DNA of 64,000 nucleotides from Morinoia aosen (GCA_030386875.1 CM059578.1:25157009-25221008), one strand, 5' to 3'; counted from the stretch's first letter, positions 1 to 11,462 are shown. The notes: generated by a model from the sequence alone, not told the origin. Translations and numbers: made by a program.

Positions 1-565
1 CAATTATGTGTGTAAGATGGAATAGGCAACTGTTAACTGTCAATTATGTGTGTAAGATGGAATAGGCAACTGTTAACTGTCAATTATGTGTGTAAGATAG
101 AATAGGCAACTGTTAACTGTCAATTATGTGTGTAAGATAGAATAGGCAACTGTTAACTGTCAATTATGTGTGTAAGATAGAATAGGCAACTGTTAACTGT
201 CAATTATGTGTGTAAGATGGAATAGGCAACTGTTAACTGTCAATTATGTGTGTAAGATAGAATAGGCAACTGTTAACTGTCAATTATGTGTGTAAGATGG
301 AATAGGCAACTGTTAACTGTCAATTATGTGTGTAAGATGGAATAGGCAACTGTTAACTGTCAATTATGTGTGTAAGATGGAATAGGCAACTGTTAACTGT
401 CAATTATGTGTGTAAGATGGAATAGGCAACTGTTAACTGTCAATTATGTGTGTAAGATGGAATAGGCAACTGTTAACTGTCAATTATGTGTGTAAGATGG
501 AATAGGCAACTGGTAACTGTCAATTTTGTGTGTGTGTAAGATGGAATAGGCAACTGAAAACAATA
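1..565. repeat. Minisatellite, 40-bp unit, about 14 copies
   Basis: Thirteen nearly identical 40-bp units fill bases 1-520, and a fourteenth with extra GT pairs runs to about 565. Each unit contains GTGTAAGATGGAATAGGC followed by AACTGTTAACTGT. Copies differ almost only by G or A in AGATGG/AGATAG. The left edge lies outside the window. Confidence 0.97.
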
Positions 566-800
566 AATTTTATATATGAAATAAAATATGCAACAGAAAA
601 CAGTTCGTTTTGTGTGGAAGAAAATGTGACAAAAAACAACTAATTGTGTTTGGGAAATGGAATGCGCAACTAGAAATAATCAGTTTCGAGTAATAAATAT
701 ATTATAATCAATTGAAAACAGTCTACTGTATTTTGTGAATGAAATGGAATGTAGTTCTGTCTTCATGTGTAGAATGGAATAAACTGAAGATAATCATTTC
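566..800. repeat. Decayed edge of the 40-bp array
   Basis: Pieces resembling the 40-bp unit (TGTGTGGAAG, GGAATGCGCAACT, GTGTAGAATGGAATAAACTGAAG) recur at about 40-bp spacing but are heavily mutated. This looks like an old array flank that escaped homogenisation. Confidence 0.6.
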
Positions 801-1062
801 AGCAATGGAAGTCGGAGATATTCAACTGAGAACCAGGAATTCCGCACTTGAATTCGAACCTACAACTCAAAACAAAATCTATCACATCTCACAATTTATT
901 TTTTTATATTTCCTCTAGCTTTCGTTCACTAATTATTAAGCTTTTAGCATTCTCAGTTAATATCAAAGCACGTTTTACTAAGTATTAATATTTAGAGAAA
1001 TAATATTATATTTATATTAGGCAGTATTTCAACACGCGTCAAATGAACGTGCAGAGTTTTTG
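801..1062. other. AT-rich spacer, no gene seen
   Basis: Low-copy AT-rich sequence between two arrays. A stretch near 845-860 resembles a Pol III B box, but no A box accompanies it. No convincing ORF. Confidence 0.5.
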
Positions 1063-3405
1063 TATTTTTTCTTATTATATTTGTTCGTGCACATGAATGT
1101 TTTTTTTCTTATTATGTTTGTTCGTGCACATGATCGTTTTTTTTCATATTATATTTGTTCGTGCACATGAATGTTTTTTTTCTTATTATGTTTGTTCGTG
1201 CACATGATCGTTTTTCTCATATTATATTTGTTCGTGCACATGAATTTTTTTTTTCTTATTATATTTGTTCGTGCACATGAATGTTTTTTTCTTATTTTAT
1301 TTGTTCGTGCACATGAATGTTTTTTTTTTCTTATTATATTTGTTCGTGCACATGAATGTTTTTTTCTTATTATATTTGTTCGTGCACATGAATTTTTTTT
1401 TCTTATTATATTTGTTCGTGCACATGAATGTTTTTTTCTTATTTTATTTGTTCGTGCACATGAATGTTTTTTTTTTTCTTATTATATTTGTTCGTGCACA
1501 TGAATGTTTTTTTCTTATTATATTTGTTCGTGCACATGAATTTTTTTTTTCTTATTATATTTGTTCGTGCACATGAATGTTTTTTTCTTATTATATTTGT
1601 TCGTGCACATGAATGTTTTTTCTTATTATATTTGTTCGTGCAAATGAATAATTTTTTCTTATTATATTTGTTAGTGCACATGAATGTTTTTTTCTTATTA
1701 TATTTGTTCGTGCACATGAATGTTTTTTTCTTATTTTATATGTTCGTGCACATGAATGTTTTTTTTTTCTTATTATATTTGTTCGTGCACATGAATGTTT
1801 TTTTCTTATTATATTTGTTCGTGCACATGAATTTTTTTTCTTATTATATTTGTTCGTGCACATGAATGTTTTTTTCTTATTATATTTGTTCGTGCACATG
1901 AATGTTTTTTCTTATTATATTTGTTCGTGCAAATGAATAATTTTTTCAAATTATATTTGTTAGTGCACATGAATGTTTTTTTTCTTATTATATTTGTTCG
2001 TGCACATGAATGTTTTTTTTTCTTATTATATTTGTTCGTGCACATAAATGTTTTTTTTCTTATTATATTTGTTCGTGCACATGAATGTTTTTTTCTTATT
2101 ATATTTGTTCGTGCAAATGAATGTTTTTTTCTTATTATATTTGTTAGTGCACATGAAAGTTTTTTTTCTTATTATATTTGTTCGTGCACATGAATGTTTT
2201 TTTCTTATTATATTTGTTCGTGCACATGAATTTTTTTTTTCTTATTTTATTTGTTAGTGCACATGAATTTTTTTTTCTTATTATATTTGTTCGTGCACAT
2301 GAATGTTTTTTTTTCTTATTATATTTGTTCGTGCACATGAATGTTTTTTTTCTTATTATATTTGTTCGTGCACATGAATGTTTTTTTTCTTATTATATTT
2401 GTTTGTGCACATGAATGTTTTTTTCTTATTATATTTGTTCGTGCACATGAATGTTTTTTTCTTATTATATTTGTTCGTGCACATGAATTTTTTTTCTTAT
2501 TTTATTTGTTAGTGCACATGAATTTTTTTTTATTATATTTGTTCGTGCACATGAATGTTTTTTTCTTATTATATTTGTTCGTGCACATGAATGTTTTTTT
2601 CTTATTATATTTGTTCGTGCACATGAATTTTTTTTCTTGTTTTATTTGTTAGTGCACATGAATGTTTTTTTTCTTATTATATTTGTTCGTGCACATGAAT
2701 GTCTTTTTTCTTATTATATTTGTTCGTGCACATGAATGTTTTTTTCTTATTATATTTGTTCGTGCACATGAATGTTTTTTTTATGATATTTGTTCGTGCA
2801 CATGAATTTTTTTTCTTATTTTATTTGTTAATGCACATGAATGTTTTTTTTTCTTATTATATTTGTTCGTGCAAATGAATGTTTTTTATATTATATTTGT
2901 TAGTGCACATGAATGTTTTTTTTATTATTATATTTGTTCGTGCAAATGAATGTTTTTTATATTATATTTGTTCTTGCACATGAATGTTCTTTTTTCTTAT
3001 TATATTTGTTCGTGCACATGAATTTTTTTTTCGTAATTTATTTGTTAGTGCGCATGAATGTTTTTTTTCTTATTATATTTGTTCGTGCAAATGAATGTTT
3101 TTTATATTATATTTGTTCGTGCACATGAATGTTTTTTTTCTTATTATATTTGTTCGTGCAAATGAATGTTTTTTATATTATATTTGTTAGTGCACATGAA
3201 TGTTTTTTTTCTTATTATATTTGTTCGTGCACATGAATGTTTTTTTCTTATTATATTTGTTCGTGCACATGAATGTTTTTTTTCTTATTATATTTGTTCG
3301 TGCAAATGAATGTTTTTTTATATTATATTTGTTGGTGCACATGATCGTTCTTTTTCTTATTAGATTTGTTCGTGTACATGATCGTTTTTTCTCATTATGT
3401 TTATT
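1063..3405. repeat. Minisatellite, about 36-bp unit, roughly 65 copies
   Basis: The repeated unit has a T run of variable length (6-10), then CTTATTATATTTGTTCG and GTGCACATGAATG. The T run makes units 33-38 bp long, so reading frames drift and the apparent ORFs on both strands carry no meaning. Variants include GTGCAAATGAATG, TTAGTGCAC and GATCG. GTGCAC is a 6-bp palindrome in most units. Units after about 3330 are diverged. Confidence 0.96.
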
Positions 3406-3612
3406 CTAATCTTTCAAAATGATTTAAATCAAACTCTTCCGCTAGATTATTAATCTATATTTTTTTCAAGTTTACCTTTCACTACCTTATTCACTTAATG
3501 CATTTTTATTTATTACAATATTGTTTATGTGAAATGAAAGTGATATTGTAACATAACTAGACGGGATTTTGGTCATGAAGTTCTCCCGCTGTTGCTAACT
3601 TTCTGACTCAAT
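3406..3612. other. AT-rich spacer
   Basis: Low-copy sequence between two arrays. No ORF or recognisable element. Confidence 0.45.
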
Positions 3613-3893
3613 AAATGGAAAGAATAAATGAAAAGTGTAAAATGTAAAGAAGGAATGAAAAATATAAAAGAGTGGAGAATAGTTGAAAAAGTATAATACA
3701 AGGAATAAATGAAAAATGTTAAATGTAGGGAATAGATGGAAAATGTTAAATGTAGCGAATAAATAAAAAATGTAATATGTAAAGAATAGTTGAAAAATGT
3801 AATATGTAGAGAATAAATGAAAATTGTAAAATGTGAAGGATAGTTGAAAAATGTAAAATTTAATGAATAAATGAAAAATGTAAAGAATAATAA
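3613..3893. repeat. Degenerate repeat, about 31-bp unit, about 9 copies
   Basis: Recurring AGAATAAATGAAAAATGTAA blocks with alternatives AGAATAGTTGAAAAATG. No two units are identical, so this is an old array. Purine-rich on the given strand. Confidence 0.8.
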
Positions 3894-4578
3894 TTTGAAC
3901 TATGTTAAATGAAACGAACCTCCAAGTAAAGCAACAGAGTTGAACTTTCCATTGCCGATATTAACTTTACGGTTTCTTCAGTTGAATACTCGAACAACAC
4001 AGAACTTCTCCAGTTTGAGGATCGTCGGCTGCATGATTTGTTAGGCTAAATAACGCTTGGCAAAATAACGCTAGGAGAGGGAAAAAATATTAAATAACTC
4101 TGAGTACTTTGAAAATTTAAATGCTTTCATTATAAAATGAAAACTCATGTACATTGAAGTTAGCACACCTGGTAATGGGTTTGGCTGGGTGCTTTGAGTA
4201 CTTGAGTACTTTTGAAGACAATAATGAGGAAAAACTCAATAAATTAACAGTTTTAGATTCAAAATATGTTGCAAATACATTTTGCCTTCACAGATGTATA
4301 CGTACGCAGGTGCATATGTATGTGTGAAATTATAAAAAAACAATTGCAACTTTCAGACCCGATTTGCACGAAGAATTATTTATCTCATATATGTATATAT
4401 AAATGTAAATATATGAGATAGCACACATATATTTTATCAATAATATATTATAAAAGTGCCAGGTGTCTAATTAAATTTATAAATTGATAATTAAATGAAT
4501 AAATTTATATATATTTGTGATAAATTTCTCCTGTTTATTACAATGGGAACCTCACTGAACGCATTACATTGGTTGGTG
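3894..4578. other. Low-copy AT-rich region
   Basis: No ORF with coding character. It contains three AGTACT sites near 4105-4210 and one AT-rich inverted repeat, listed separately. Confidence 0.45.
4381..4420. repeat. AT-rich inverted repeat
   Basis: TATCTCATAT at 4381-4390 pairs with ATATGAGATA at 4411-4420 across a 20-base AT-rich loop. A cruciform or hairpin is possible. No function is implied. Confidence 0.7.
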
Positions 4579-4766
4579 CGTGTGTCTGTGACGCTCACCA
4601 GGACGCTCAATGACCGTATCTGTGATACGAGTTTCACCAGTGCACAAGTACAAGAATATTTTGATGGCGGGTACTGCTGGCATGGATATATTTGCTTGGC
4701 ATCCACATCTGCAGGATTTATTTACGCAAAATAAAGAATCCCCGCCTTTTTTGAAGACTCGTGTAC
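4579..4766. repeat. Dispersed repeat family D1, copy 1
   Basis: Closely matches 29784-30031 in the same orientation, starting at CGTGTGTCTGTGACGCTCA and ending at GTGTAC. It contains the odd palindrome CGTATCTGTGATACG at 4616-4630. The shared sequence stays open in one plus-strand frame in both copies, but I recognise no protein. It may be the end of a transposon or a dispersed satellite monomer. Confidence 0.75.
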
Positions 4767-4930
4767 GGTGGAATATAAATAACTAGAGTATATTTTCAAC
4801 TTTGAGGCCAGACATGTACCAACCATCAGGCAGCTTCATAAACAACAAAACACAACATCCCACAACATCACACAACACAAAAAAATAAACCAAAAAACAG
4901 CACAACAAAAAACACAAACCCCCCCACAGC
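4767..4930. repeat. A/C-rich low-complexity tract
   Basis: From about 4838 the strand is almost only A and C (ACAACAAAACACAACATCCC and variants), ending in a C run at 4920-4926. Simple sequence. Confidence 0.6.
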
Positions 4931-5261
4931 GTCAGACGTACGTACGCAATGTACGGCAAATGGTCGGTCGCTCGGACGATTTTTGGCCGATTAACCGACC
5001 GTGACGAGGGCGATCGAGGGCCGTATTTTTGCGCTCGATTGTCGAATCTTGGAATCGGGGGAATCCAGGAATCGGACGAATCTTGGAATCGCTCGCCGTA
5101 TCAATCATCGGTCCCTTGAGTGTCGGACAGAGGTCGGACTTTTTTGTGTGATTTATCCGAAGTATTTGTAGGGCCGGCGACCGTAATTTGTACTTACCGC
5201 GGCCTGTAGTTGGGGCTTCCTGGGTGCGAGTTTTTGGTATATCTGGTTAGCGAAATGGGAT
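4931..5261. other. CpG-richer low-copy patch
   Basis: CG dinucleotides are much denser than in the surroundings (CGTACGTACG, GGTCGGTCGCTCGGACGA). GAATCTTGGAATCG occurs twice. No ORF or TATA is convincing. It could be an unmethylated or regulatory patch, but nothing decides this. Confidence 0.4.
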
Positions 5262-5460
5262 TTTGTTCAAGGTTATCATTGAAAGGGCATGAATTTTGAA
5301 TTTGCCCTACCTAGTTATTAACCTTCAACAATTTTGACCTAGGTTGTGACTAAACTGCGGGGCGGGAACTTTGAATTTTGCTGTAAGTTGTTATTCAACT
5401 TATAACAATTTTGACCTACGGTGTCACTGAACTCAAAGTGGTGAATTTTGCCCCGTTTAA
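5262..5460. repeat. Degenerate repeat, about 80-bp unit, 2-3 copies
   Basis: GAATTTTG followed by TTCAACAATTTTGACCTA or TTATAACAATTTTGACCTA recurs at about 80-bp spacing. Old tandem duplication. Confidence 0.6.
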
Positions 5461-5486
5461 ATGTTTACTGAGAATGGAGGATCAAT

Positions 5487-5618
5487 GGCACAAGCGAGTA
5501 AGCAAGCAAAAGAAAACAAGTAAACACGCAAGCAAGCAAAACAAGCAAACAAGTAAACACGCAAGCAAACAAGCAAAAAATAAGTACCAGCAAACCAAGT
5601 AAACAAGTAAACACGCAT
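5487..5618. repeat. AAGC/AAAC tetranucleotide array
   Basis: Interwoven AAGC, AAAC and AAGT tetramers, with GTAAACACGCAAGCAA recurring. The complement-type sequence (GCTT/GTTT) forms separate arrays at 10057-10318 and 61141-61220. Confidence 0.85.
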
Positions 5619-6291
5619 GATTTTTGAACTTCTATGAGTACAGCGCACAATTCCCTAAATATTAAAGAAAGAGGCGCATAAAGAAAATTTGCTAATCAAA
5701 GAATTAGTAGAACGTCAATTTTTTCAGTATAATTAAATAATGCAGAAGAAATGAGTCAAAATTCAATTACAATATTGAAAAAATAAAGTGATTAAGTGAA
5801 CGAGAATTGCCCTGTGAAAACTGGCCAAGTGTACCAGTGTACAGTACAGCCCTGTGAAAACTGGCCATGTATATTTATGTCCAGTACACAGCGTATAGAA
5901 TTCATATGTGAAGTTGCGTCGAAAAGAATTTTGTTAAATTTTGTGTGTTGTAAAAAGGACAATTAGTAAAATAAGATTCTCGAAATTTTCCCAATTTTTC
6001 ATAGACAGCAGAGTGTTTTCAAATAGCTTACGAAACGTGTGCTTGTTTCACATAGACTACAATGTTCGCATATGTTTCACATTTATATATTATTTACAAC
6101 TAAAATAAACGTTTTTTTAACACGACTTCTCTCATGTTTTTATCTGCAAACATGCCGGTTGTTAGTAAAACGCACTTAGTTTTCGGAGTGATGATAGTTG
6201 AAACCATGATTGTACTACTCATGGTAAATTGTACTACTCATGGTAAATTATCACTTCGCATGGCAATGCACGCGTGTGTAGACAGATAGAC
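5619..6291. other. Low-copy region with short direct duplications
   Basis: GCCCTGTGAAAACTGGCCA occurs at 5809-5827 and again at 5849-5867, exactly 40 bp apart. A 19-bp tandem pair (GTACTACTCATGGTAAATT) lies at 6212-6249. No ORF stands out. Confidence 0.6.
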
Positions 6292-6440
6292 TACGCAAAA
6301 TGTGTATAGTTTACTTTAAGGTTACATGTGCGGTTTGCCATATGAGCGAGTGTGCACGTTTAAACAGTGCACAAAATGTGTATACTGTAGTTTGCTCAAA
6401 GGCACATGTACGGTTTGCCATATGAGCGAGTGTGTACGTT
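6292..6440. repeat. Imperfect 80-bp tandem duplication
   Basis: CGGTTTGCCATATGAGCGAG occurs at 6331-6350 and 6411-6430, an 80-bp offset. The flanking CAAAATGTGTAT and GTGACGTT-like segments are also duplicated, with substitutions and indels. Confidence 0.8.
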
Positions 6441-6599
6441 AGAGTACAAGTGTACGAGGATATAGTATAGTGTGTAATCTATAGAGCATATTTGGAAATA
6501 GTGAGACTCACCTAGAAATAAATACATTTTTGGTATAAGTACAAGCATTTGCTAACATGTACATAATATGTGAATTTATTCATAAACAACGAGAGAAAT

Positions 6600-6623
6600 T
6601 TTGACACACCTACGTGTGTCAAA
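6600..6623. repeat. GACACAC hairpin 1
   Basis: TTTGACACAC (6600-6609) and GTGTGTCAAA (6614-6623) form a perfect 10-bp stem with a 4-base loop. First of several GTGTC/GACAC inverted repeats. Confidence 0.8.
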
Positions 6624-6935
6624 GGTTATATTGAAATTTCTTTACATATGTAGGAGTATTTCCTTTAACCTCATGTTGAAGAAGTTTTTGTAGAAAAATT
6701 ACAAATAAGCGGCTCAAAAATTTCTATAGAAAACCCAACTGTGTTTTCGTAATTACTTTAAAATTAAAATCTACGAATGAAGTATAATTCTCACTCAAAA
6801 AACTAGAATATTTCTTATTCTTTCTTCAAATTTTCAGACATCGTCTATATATATTATCGTTATTAGTGATCAGTCTGAGAAAGTGAAACATATATGTAAA
6901 ATAATATTGATAAGCGCTAAGTTTGTCATGGTTGG

Positions 6936-6979
6936 CACACTTATGTGTGTCGTATCAGTCCATGACACACATAAGTGTG
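6936..6979. repeat. GACACAC hairpin 2, 16-bp perfect stem
   Basis: CACACTTATGTGTGTC (6936-6951) is exactly complementary to GACACACATAAGTGTG (6964-6979), with a 12-base loop. Confidence 0.85.
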
Positions 6980-7011
6980 TCTCAATACATAGACTAATGA
7001 TGTATATTCTT

Positions 7012-7063
7012 GACACACTTTTGTGCGACGGTTTTGTGACAATTTGACACACAAAAGTGTGTC
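7012..7063. repeat. GACACAC hairpin 3, 14-bp stem
   Basis: GACACACTTTTGTG (7012-7025) is complementary to CACAAAAGTGTGTC (7050-7063). The 24-base loop contains further TTTTGTG sequence. Confidence 0.8.
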
Positions 7064-7109
7064 CGTTTTGTGCAAAATATTCCTCAGTGTAACGTCCGTA
7101 ACACACAAA

Positions 7110-7133
7110 CACCCGTACACACACACACACACT
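7110..7133. repeat. Short CA microsatellite
   Basis: About ten CA dinucleotides with one interruption. Confidence 0.85.
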
Positions 7134-7421
7134 TGAAGTTCCTGCGATGAAGTCTGGAGCTCATGTGTTATGCATTCATAGGCCTCGCTTTAATACCCAA
7201 TGTAATCTAGTTCTACATCGCTTATTAGCCGCAATTTCCCACACCATGACCACTCTAACACGAAATTCACAATAGACATAACGAATTACGATAGACATGA
7301 CCGCCCATGTACGACACATGTAGCAGCGTGTTTTGCACGTGTGCATAACAGGTATCGCGTCCATGCCATAATGACAATACGCAACTAACATGACTAAGCC
7401 GAGCATGGGGGCTAAACGTCT
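7134..7421. other. Low-copy spacer
   Basis: Mixed-composition sequence. Loose recurrences of AATTCACAATAGACATAACG and AATTACGATAGACATGACC suggest a faded short repeat. No gene seen. Confidence 0.4.
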
Positions 7422-7500
7422 AGGTAGGGCGTGAAGTTCATGTCTATGTAGGGCGTGAAGTTCATGTCTATGTACAGGGCTTGAAGTTCAAGCCCATGTT
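7422..7500. repeat. Short tandem repeat, about 24-27-bp unit
   Basis: TAGGGCGTGAAGTTCATG occurs twice, then a third diverged unit CAGGGCTTGAAGTTCAAG. Confidence 0.85.
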
Positions 7501-7564
7501 GGGCATAAGTCTCAGTGGGGCACATGGGCATGTCTAATTGGGCATTGCGGGAGATCATCTGTGA

Positions 7565-8467
7565 TAATTGATGCCTGCGATACCTGCTGGCTTCACTAAT
7601 TGGTACTTGCGATACGTGTTGGCTTCACTAATTGATTCTTGCGGTACCTGATTGCTTCACTAATTGATTCTTGCGGTACCTGTTGGCTTCACTAATTGGT
7701 GCCTGCGATACCAGCTGGCTTCACTAATTGATGCTTGCGGTACCTGTTGGCTTCACTAATTGGTACCTGCGGTACCTGCTGGCTTCACTAATTGATTCTT
7801 GCGGTACCTGTTGGCTTCACTAATTGATGCCTGCGATACCTGCTGGCTTCACTAATTGATTCCTGCGGTACCTGTTGGCTTCACTAATTGATGCCTGCGA
7901 CACCTGCTGGCTTCACTAATTGATTCTTGCGGTACCTGTTGGCTTCACTAATTGATGCCTGCGATACCAGCTGGCTTCACTAATTGGTGCCTGCGGTACC
8001 TGCTGGCTTCACTAATTGATGCCTGCGATACCTGATGGCTTCACTAATTGATGCCTGCGATACCTGCTGGCTTCACTAATTGACGCCTGCGAGACCTGAT
8101 GGCTCCACTAATTGATGCCTGCGGTACCTGCTGGCTTCACTAATTGATGCCTGCGGTACCTGCTGGCTTCACTAATTGATGCCTGCGGTACCTGCTGGCT
8201 TCACTAATTGGTGCCTGCGATACCTGTTGGCTTCACTAATTGATGCCTGCGATACCTGCTGGCTTCACTAATTGATGCCTGCGGTACCTGCTGGCTTCAC
8301 TAATTGATGCCTGCGATACCTGCTGGCTTCACTAATTGATGCCTGCGATACCTGCTGGCTTCACTAATTGGTGCCTGCGATACCTGCTGGCTTCACTAAT
8401 TGATGCCTGCGGTACCTGCTGGCTTCACTAATTGATGCCTGCGATACCTGCTGGCTTCACTAATTGG
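7565..8467. repeat. Minisatellite, 32-bp unit, about 28 copies
   Basis: Each unit carries CTGGCTTCACTAATTGATGC then CTGCGATACCTG. Variable sites are GATACC/GGTACC, TGATGCC/TGATTCT/TGGTGCC and CTGCTGG/CTGTTGG. The TGATTCT form clusters in the first half, so neighbouring units share variants. Confidence 0.97.
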
Positions 8468-8501
8468 CGCGGTGCAATTAGCTCTGACAATAAATGGGCG
8501 A

Positions 8502-8672
8502 GTAGTAATTACTTGTGATCATTAATGTGAGGTATAAGGGTAGATAAATAATTAATTGTGATAATAAATGGGAAAGATAATGGTAGATAAATAATTACGT
8601 GTGATAAGAAATAGAAAGATAATGGTAAATAAATAATTACGTGTGATAATAAATGGGACTGATAAAGGGAGA
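8502..8672. repeat. Degenerate repeat, about 58-bp unit, 3 copies
   Basis: GATAAATAATTACGTGTGAT and AAATGGGA-like blocks recur three times, with the spacing drifting by a few bases. Confidence 0.75.
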
Positions 8673-8867
8673 TAAGGCGGGCTGAGGGCGATGAGGGAAG
8701 GTGGGGCAATCTGTTGGGAGAGGGGATTGGTGTGGGGATTGGTAATGAATATTAAAGGGGAGTGTGATTTTGGGGATTGTCAGAGGGTTGGAGGGAGAAT
8801 GTAATTGTGGGGATAGTTAAAGGGGACTTCAGATAAAATGTAAGACAAGTCTAGATCCTACCCCCCC
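8673..8867. other. G-rich spacer
   Basis: GGGGATTG recurs at irregular spacing, with GGGAGAGG and GGAGGGAG runs. It could be a decayed G-rich repeat. No ORF. Confidence 0.5.
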
Positions 8868-9525
8868 ATATATTATGGCTACTCTTGTTATAACCATAAA
8901 TTAGAATTAGAAACCCATAAAAAACGCCAGTTTCTGTAGTACAGTAAATTTGTATTACCATATTCAAATTATGCCAGTCTTCTTATCGCCTTATATTAAA
9001 GCTAGCCTATTTGTCACCTTAATTTATGGCTAGTGTCATCATGAAATACGGTCAGTCTTTTTATTACCATAAATTGAAGTCGATTTTCTTTTCACAATAA
9101 CTTAAGGTAGATTTCCTTCCTCTGTATCGCTAGTTTATTTTTCACCATAAAAGATGTTCAGTCTCCTAAACCCTCATAAATTAAGGCCAATTCATTTATT
9201 ACGATTAATAAAGGCCAATTTCTTTTTCTCCATAGAATATGGCCGGTCTCCTCATCCTCGTAAATTAAGTCCAATTCATTTATTACGATTAATAAAGGCC
9301 AATTTCCTTTTCTCCATAAAATATGGCCGGTCTTTTTTCCACCAAAAAATATGGCCAGTTTCCTCATCCTCATAAATGAAAACCAAATTCTTCATCACTA
9401 TAATTTAAGGTAGATTTCATTTTTCCCTATAAAATATGGGCAGTCCCCTTATTACCATAAAATATGGTCAGTCCCCTTATTACCATAAAATAAGGGCAGT
9501 CTCCTCACCACCATAAGTTAAACTT
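8868..9525. repeat. Degenerate repeat, about 32-bp unit, about 20 copies
   Basis: Recurring CCATAAAATATGGCCAGTC and CTTATTACCATAAA. The segment at about 9190-9330 holds a recent duplication of about 85 bp around TTTATTACGATTAATAAAGG. The last units (9425-9500) are the most regular. Confidence 0.8.
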
Positions 9526-9611
9526 TTACTCATGTCAACAAAATTCACCGCCACAATTGCAATTGTACCTCATGACGACCTCCCATCGCTGTATGGTACG
9601 TACCTGCTCAC

Positions 9612-9885
9612 TCCCCAGGGCACCAGGCCGGTACCAGCTGGTACCGGGCGGTACCAGGCCGGTACAGGCTGGTACTGAAAGGTAGTACCAGATGGCCTCT
9701 CGGTGGCACCAGATGGTAAAAAAGAATTAATGACTGGTACCAGGCCGGTACCAGGCGGTACCAGGTCGGTACAATGCGGTACCAAGCGCTATCTGGTTGG
9801 CCTAGGGCGGTACCAGGCCGGTACCGGGTGGCACAGGGCGGTATCAGCCCTGTACCGGGACACACAACATTACCATGAGGTACCG
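9612..9885. repeat. GGTACC-rich short-unit array
   Basis: GGTACC or GGTAC occurs about every 10 bp as GGTACCAGGCCGGTACC and close variants. The motif is its own reverse complement, so the same array reads alike on both strands. Unit phase varies (10, 19 or 20 bp). Confidence 0.85.
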
Positions 9886-9924
9886 AGGTGTTGGGGCACC
9901 GACGGTCGATCGGGAGACATGATC

Positions 9925-10030
9925 TGCCTGATAAGGGGGGGGGGTTTGAGGAGGGGGTTGTGTCGCGGGGGTGTAGAGGGGAGGAGGAGGGGGAGAGGTA
10001 AGGAGAGGTAGGGGAAGGGGTGGGTTAGGA
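9925..10030. repeat. G-rich tract with quadruplex potential
   Basis: A run of nine G followed by many GGGG and GGAGGAGG runs on the plus strand. At least four G runs lie close enough for a G-quadruplex. Confidence 0.65.
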
Positions 10031-10056
10031 AATGAACGTATTCCCTTACGTACCGA

Positions 10057-10318
10057 ACGTATATCTTACTTACTTACCTTTTTGCTCGTTGGTTTGCTTG
10101 TTTGCTTGGATGTTTGCTTGCTTGCCTGCCTGCTTGGATGATTGCTTGCTTGCTAGCTTGCTTGCCTGCTTGCTTGCTTGCCTGCCTGCTTGGATGATTG
10201 CTTGCTTGCTAGCTTGCTTGCCTGCTTGCTTGCTTGAATGATTGCTTGCTTGCTTGCTCAGTTGCTTCTTTGTTTGTTTGTTTACTTACATGTTTGCTTG
10301 CCTGCGTGCTTGTTTGCC
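10057..10318. repeat. GCTT/GCCT tetranucleotide array
   Basis: Tandem GCTT, GCCT and GTTT tetramers with a duplicated longer block around TTGGATGATTGCTTGCTTGC. Any Leu/Ala/Cys-rich frame through it is an artefact of the repeat. Confidence 0.9.
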
Positions 10319-10374
10319 TTGGATACCCGAACACTACACAGTGACGGGAAAGTTTTTTTTTTACATTTTATTTC

Positions 10375-10500
10375 ATTCGTGTTGTTTTGAATGACTTCCA
10401 ACATACTGCCGAACAGTACACATCTAAAATTATTTTCACCGACGAATTATGGCTCGTTCTTGAAAAAATTGTCAACGAAGAGACACGTATTAATTCTTAA
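10375..10500 (+). pseudogene. Possible Tc1/mariner transposase fragment
   Basis: One plus-strand frame reads from 10375 to a stop at 10498-10500 and contains IIFTDE at 10429-10446. This resembles the segment around the second catalytic aspartate of Tc1/mariner transposases, where a hydrophobic run followed by S/T-D-E is typical. The residues after it (LVLEKIVNEETRIN) fit that family loosely. Only about 41 codons are open, no ATG starts them, and neither the other catalytic residues nor terminal repeats were found. It would be a short dead fragment, and a chance match is possible. Confidence 0.3.
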
Positions 10501-10842
10501 AACTTGAGAAAAAAATGATTTGTTGGATCGATACAATTTCAACGTATTCAATCGATATAATTACGTTGAAAATATGCCAATGTTGTGGTTGCCTCGCAAG
10601 CCTAAATTAGGATGATATCCAAAACACGACTCGCTAAATCTTTCGCATCTCTAAACTTACGAGAGATTTTTGAACGCACGCACAACCGTGCGTAAGTCAG
10701 CAAATCTGACACGACACCCCGCTGAGTGTTACCTTCTGCTTCTGCTCGGAAAATATGCGCTCGTCTGAGTTTAAGAATTTCCTGAAATTGACCAGACACG
10801 AAGAACTTTAAAATTTTCACACCTTTAACGTATTTTATTTAT
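10501..10842. other. Low-copy region with a small hairpin
   Basis: ACGCACG (10674-10680) pairs with CGTGCGT (10687-10693). No gene recognised. Confidence 0.45.
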
Positions 10843-11036
10843 TTCATATTTCATATTTTGCATATATCATATTTTACATATTTCATATTTCACATATTTC
10901 ATATTTTACATACTTCATATTTTACAGATTTCATATTTTTCATATTTCATATTTTACATATTTCATATTTTACATACTTCATATTTTACGTATTTCATAT
11001 TTTACATACTTCATATTTTACGTTTTTCATCGTTCT
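10843..11036. repeat. Short-unit repeat, about 14-15 bp
   Basis: TTTCATATTTTACATA repeats about 13 times with ACTTCATA and ACGTATTTC variants. Phe/Ile/His-rich frames here are artefacts. Confidence 0.9.
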
Positions 11037-11199
11037 TTTTCGCATCATTGTTCACCACAAACATGATTGTTATTGCCGTTGTTGAGAGTATTCTAAATAC
11101 AATAAACATATTCAACAACTTTATATTAAAAAGCTTGGTTATTCAAGAAAAATTTCAATATAGAATGACCAGAGACCACATCACAGCACATAGTCCTCC

Positions 11200-11462
11200 C
11201 ACACTGGTACATACACAAACACACACACACACACAAAAACGCACACACACATGTGTGCACACGTTCATGAAACACACACACACACACGTTTATGTCATGT
11301 TTACCCGCATGAAACACGCACACAAACAAACACACACGTGTAGGTCATATGTACATGCATGAAACACACACACGTGTGGGTCATATATACTTGCATGAAA
11401 CAGACACACATGCTGATCATGTATATACAAACTTACACACACACACACACACACACCCACAA
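11200..11462. repeat. CA-rich compound repeat
   Basis: CA runs separated by GCATGAAACACACACACG plus TGTGGGTCATATATAC-like segments at about 46-50 bp spacing. It ends in a 22-base CA run near 11437-11458. Confidence 0.85.

Noticed and set aside
840..880. B-box-like sequence (GGTTCGAATTC on the minus strand)
   Set aside because: No A box at the expected distance, so neither a tRNA nor a SINE is supported.
7565..8467. CRISPR-like appearance of 32-bp repeats
   Set aside because: Units are directly adjacent with no unique spacers, and the window is eukaryotic. The same applies to the other ~30-bp arrays.
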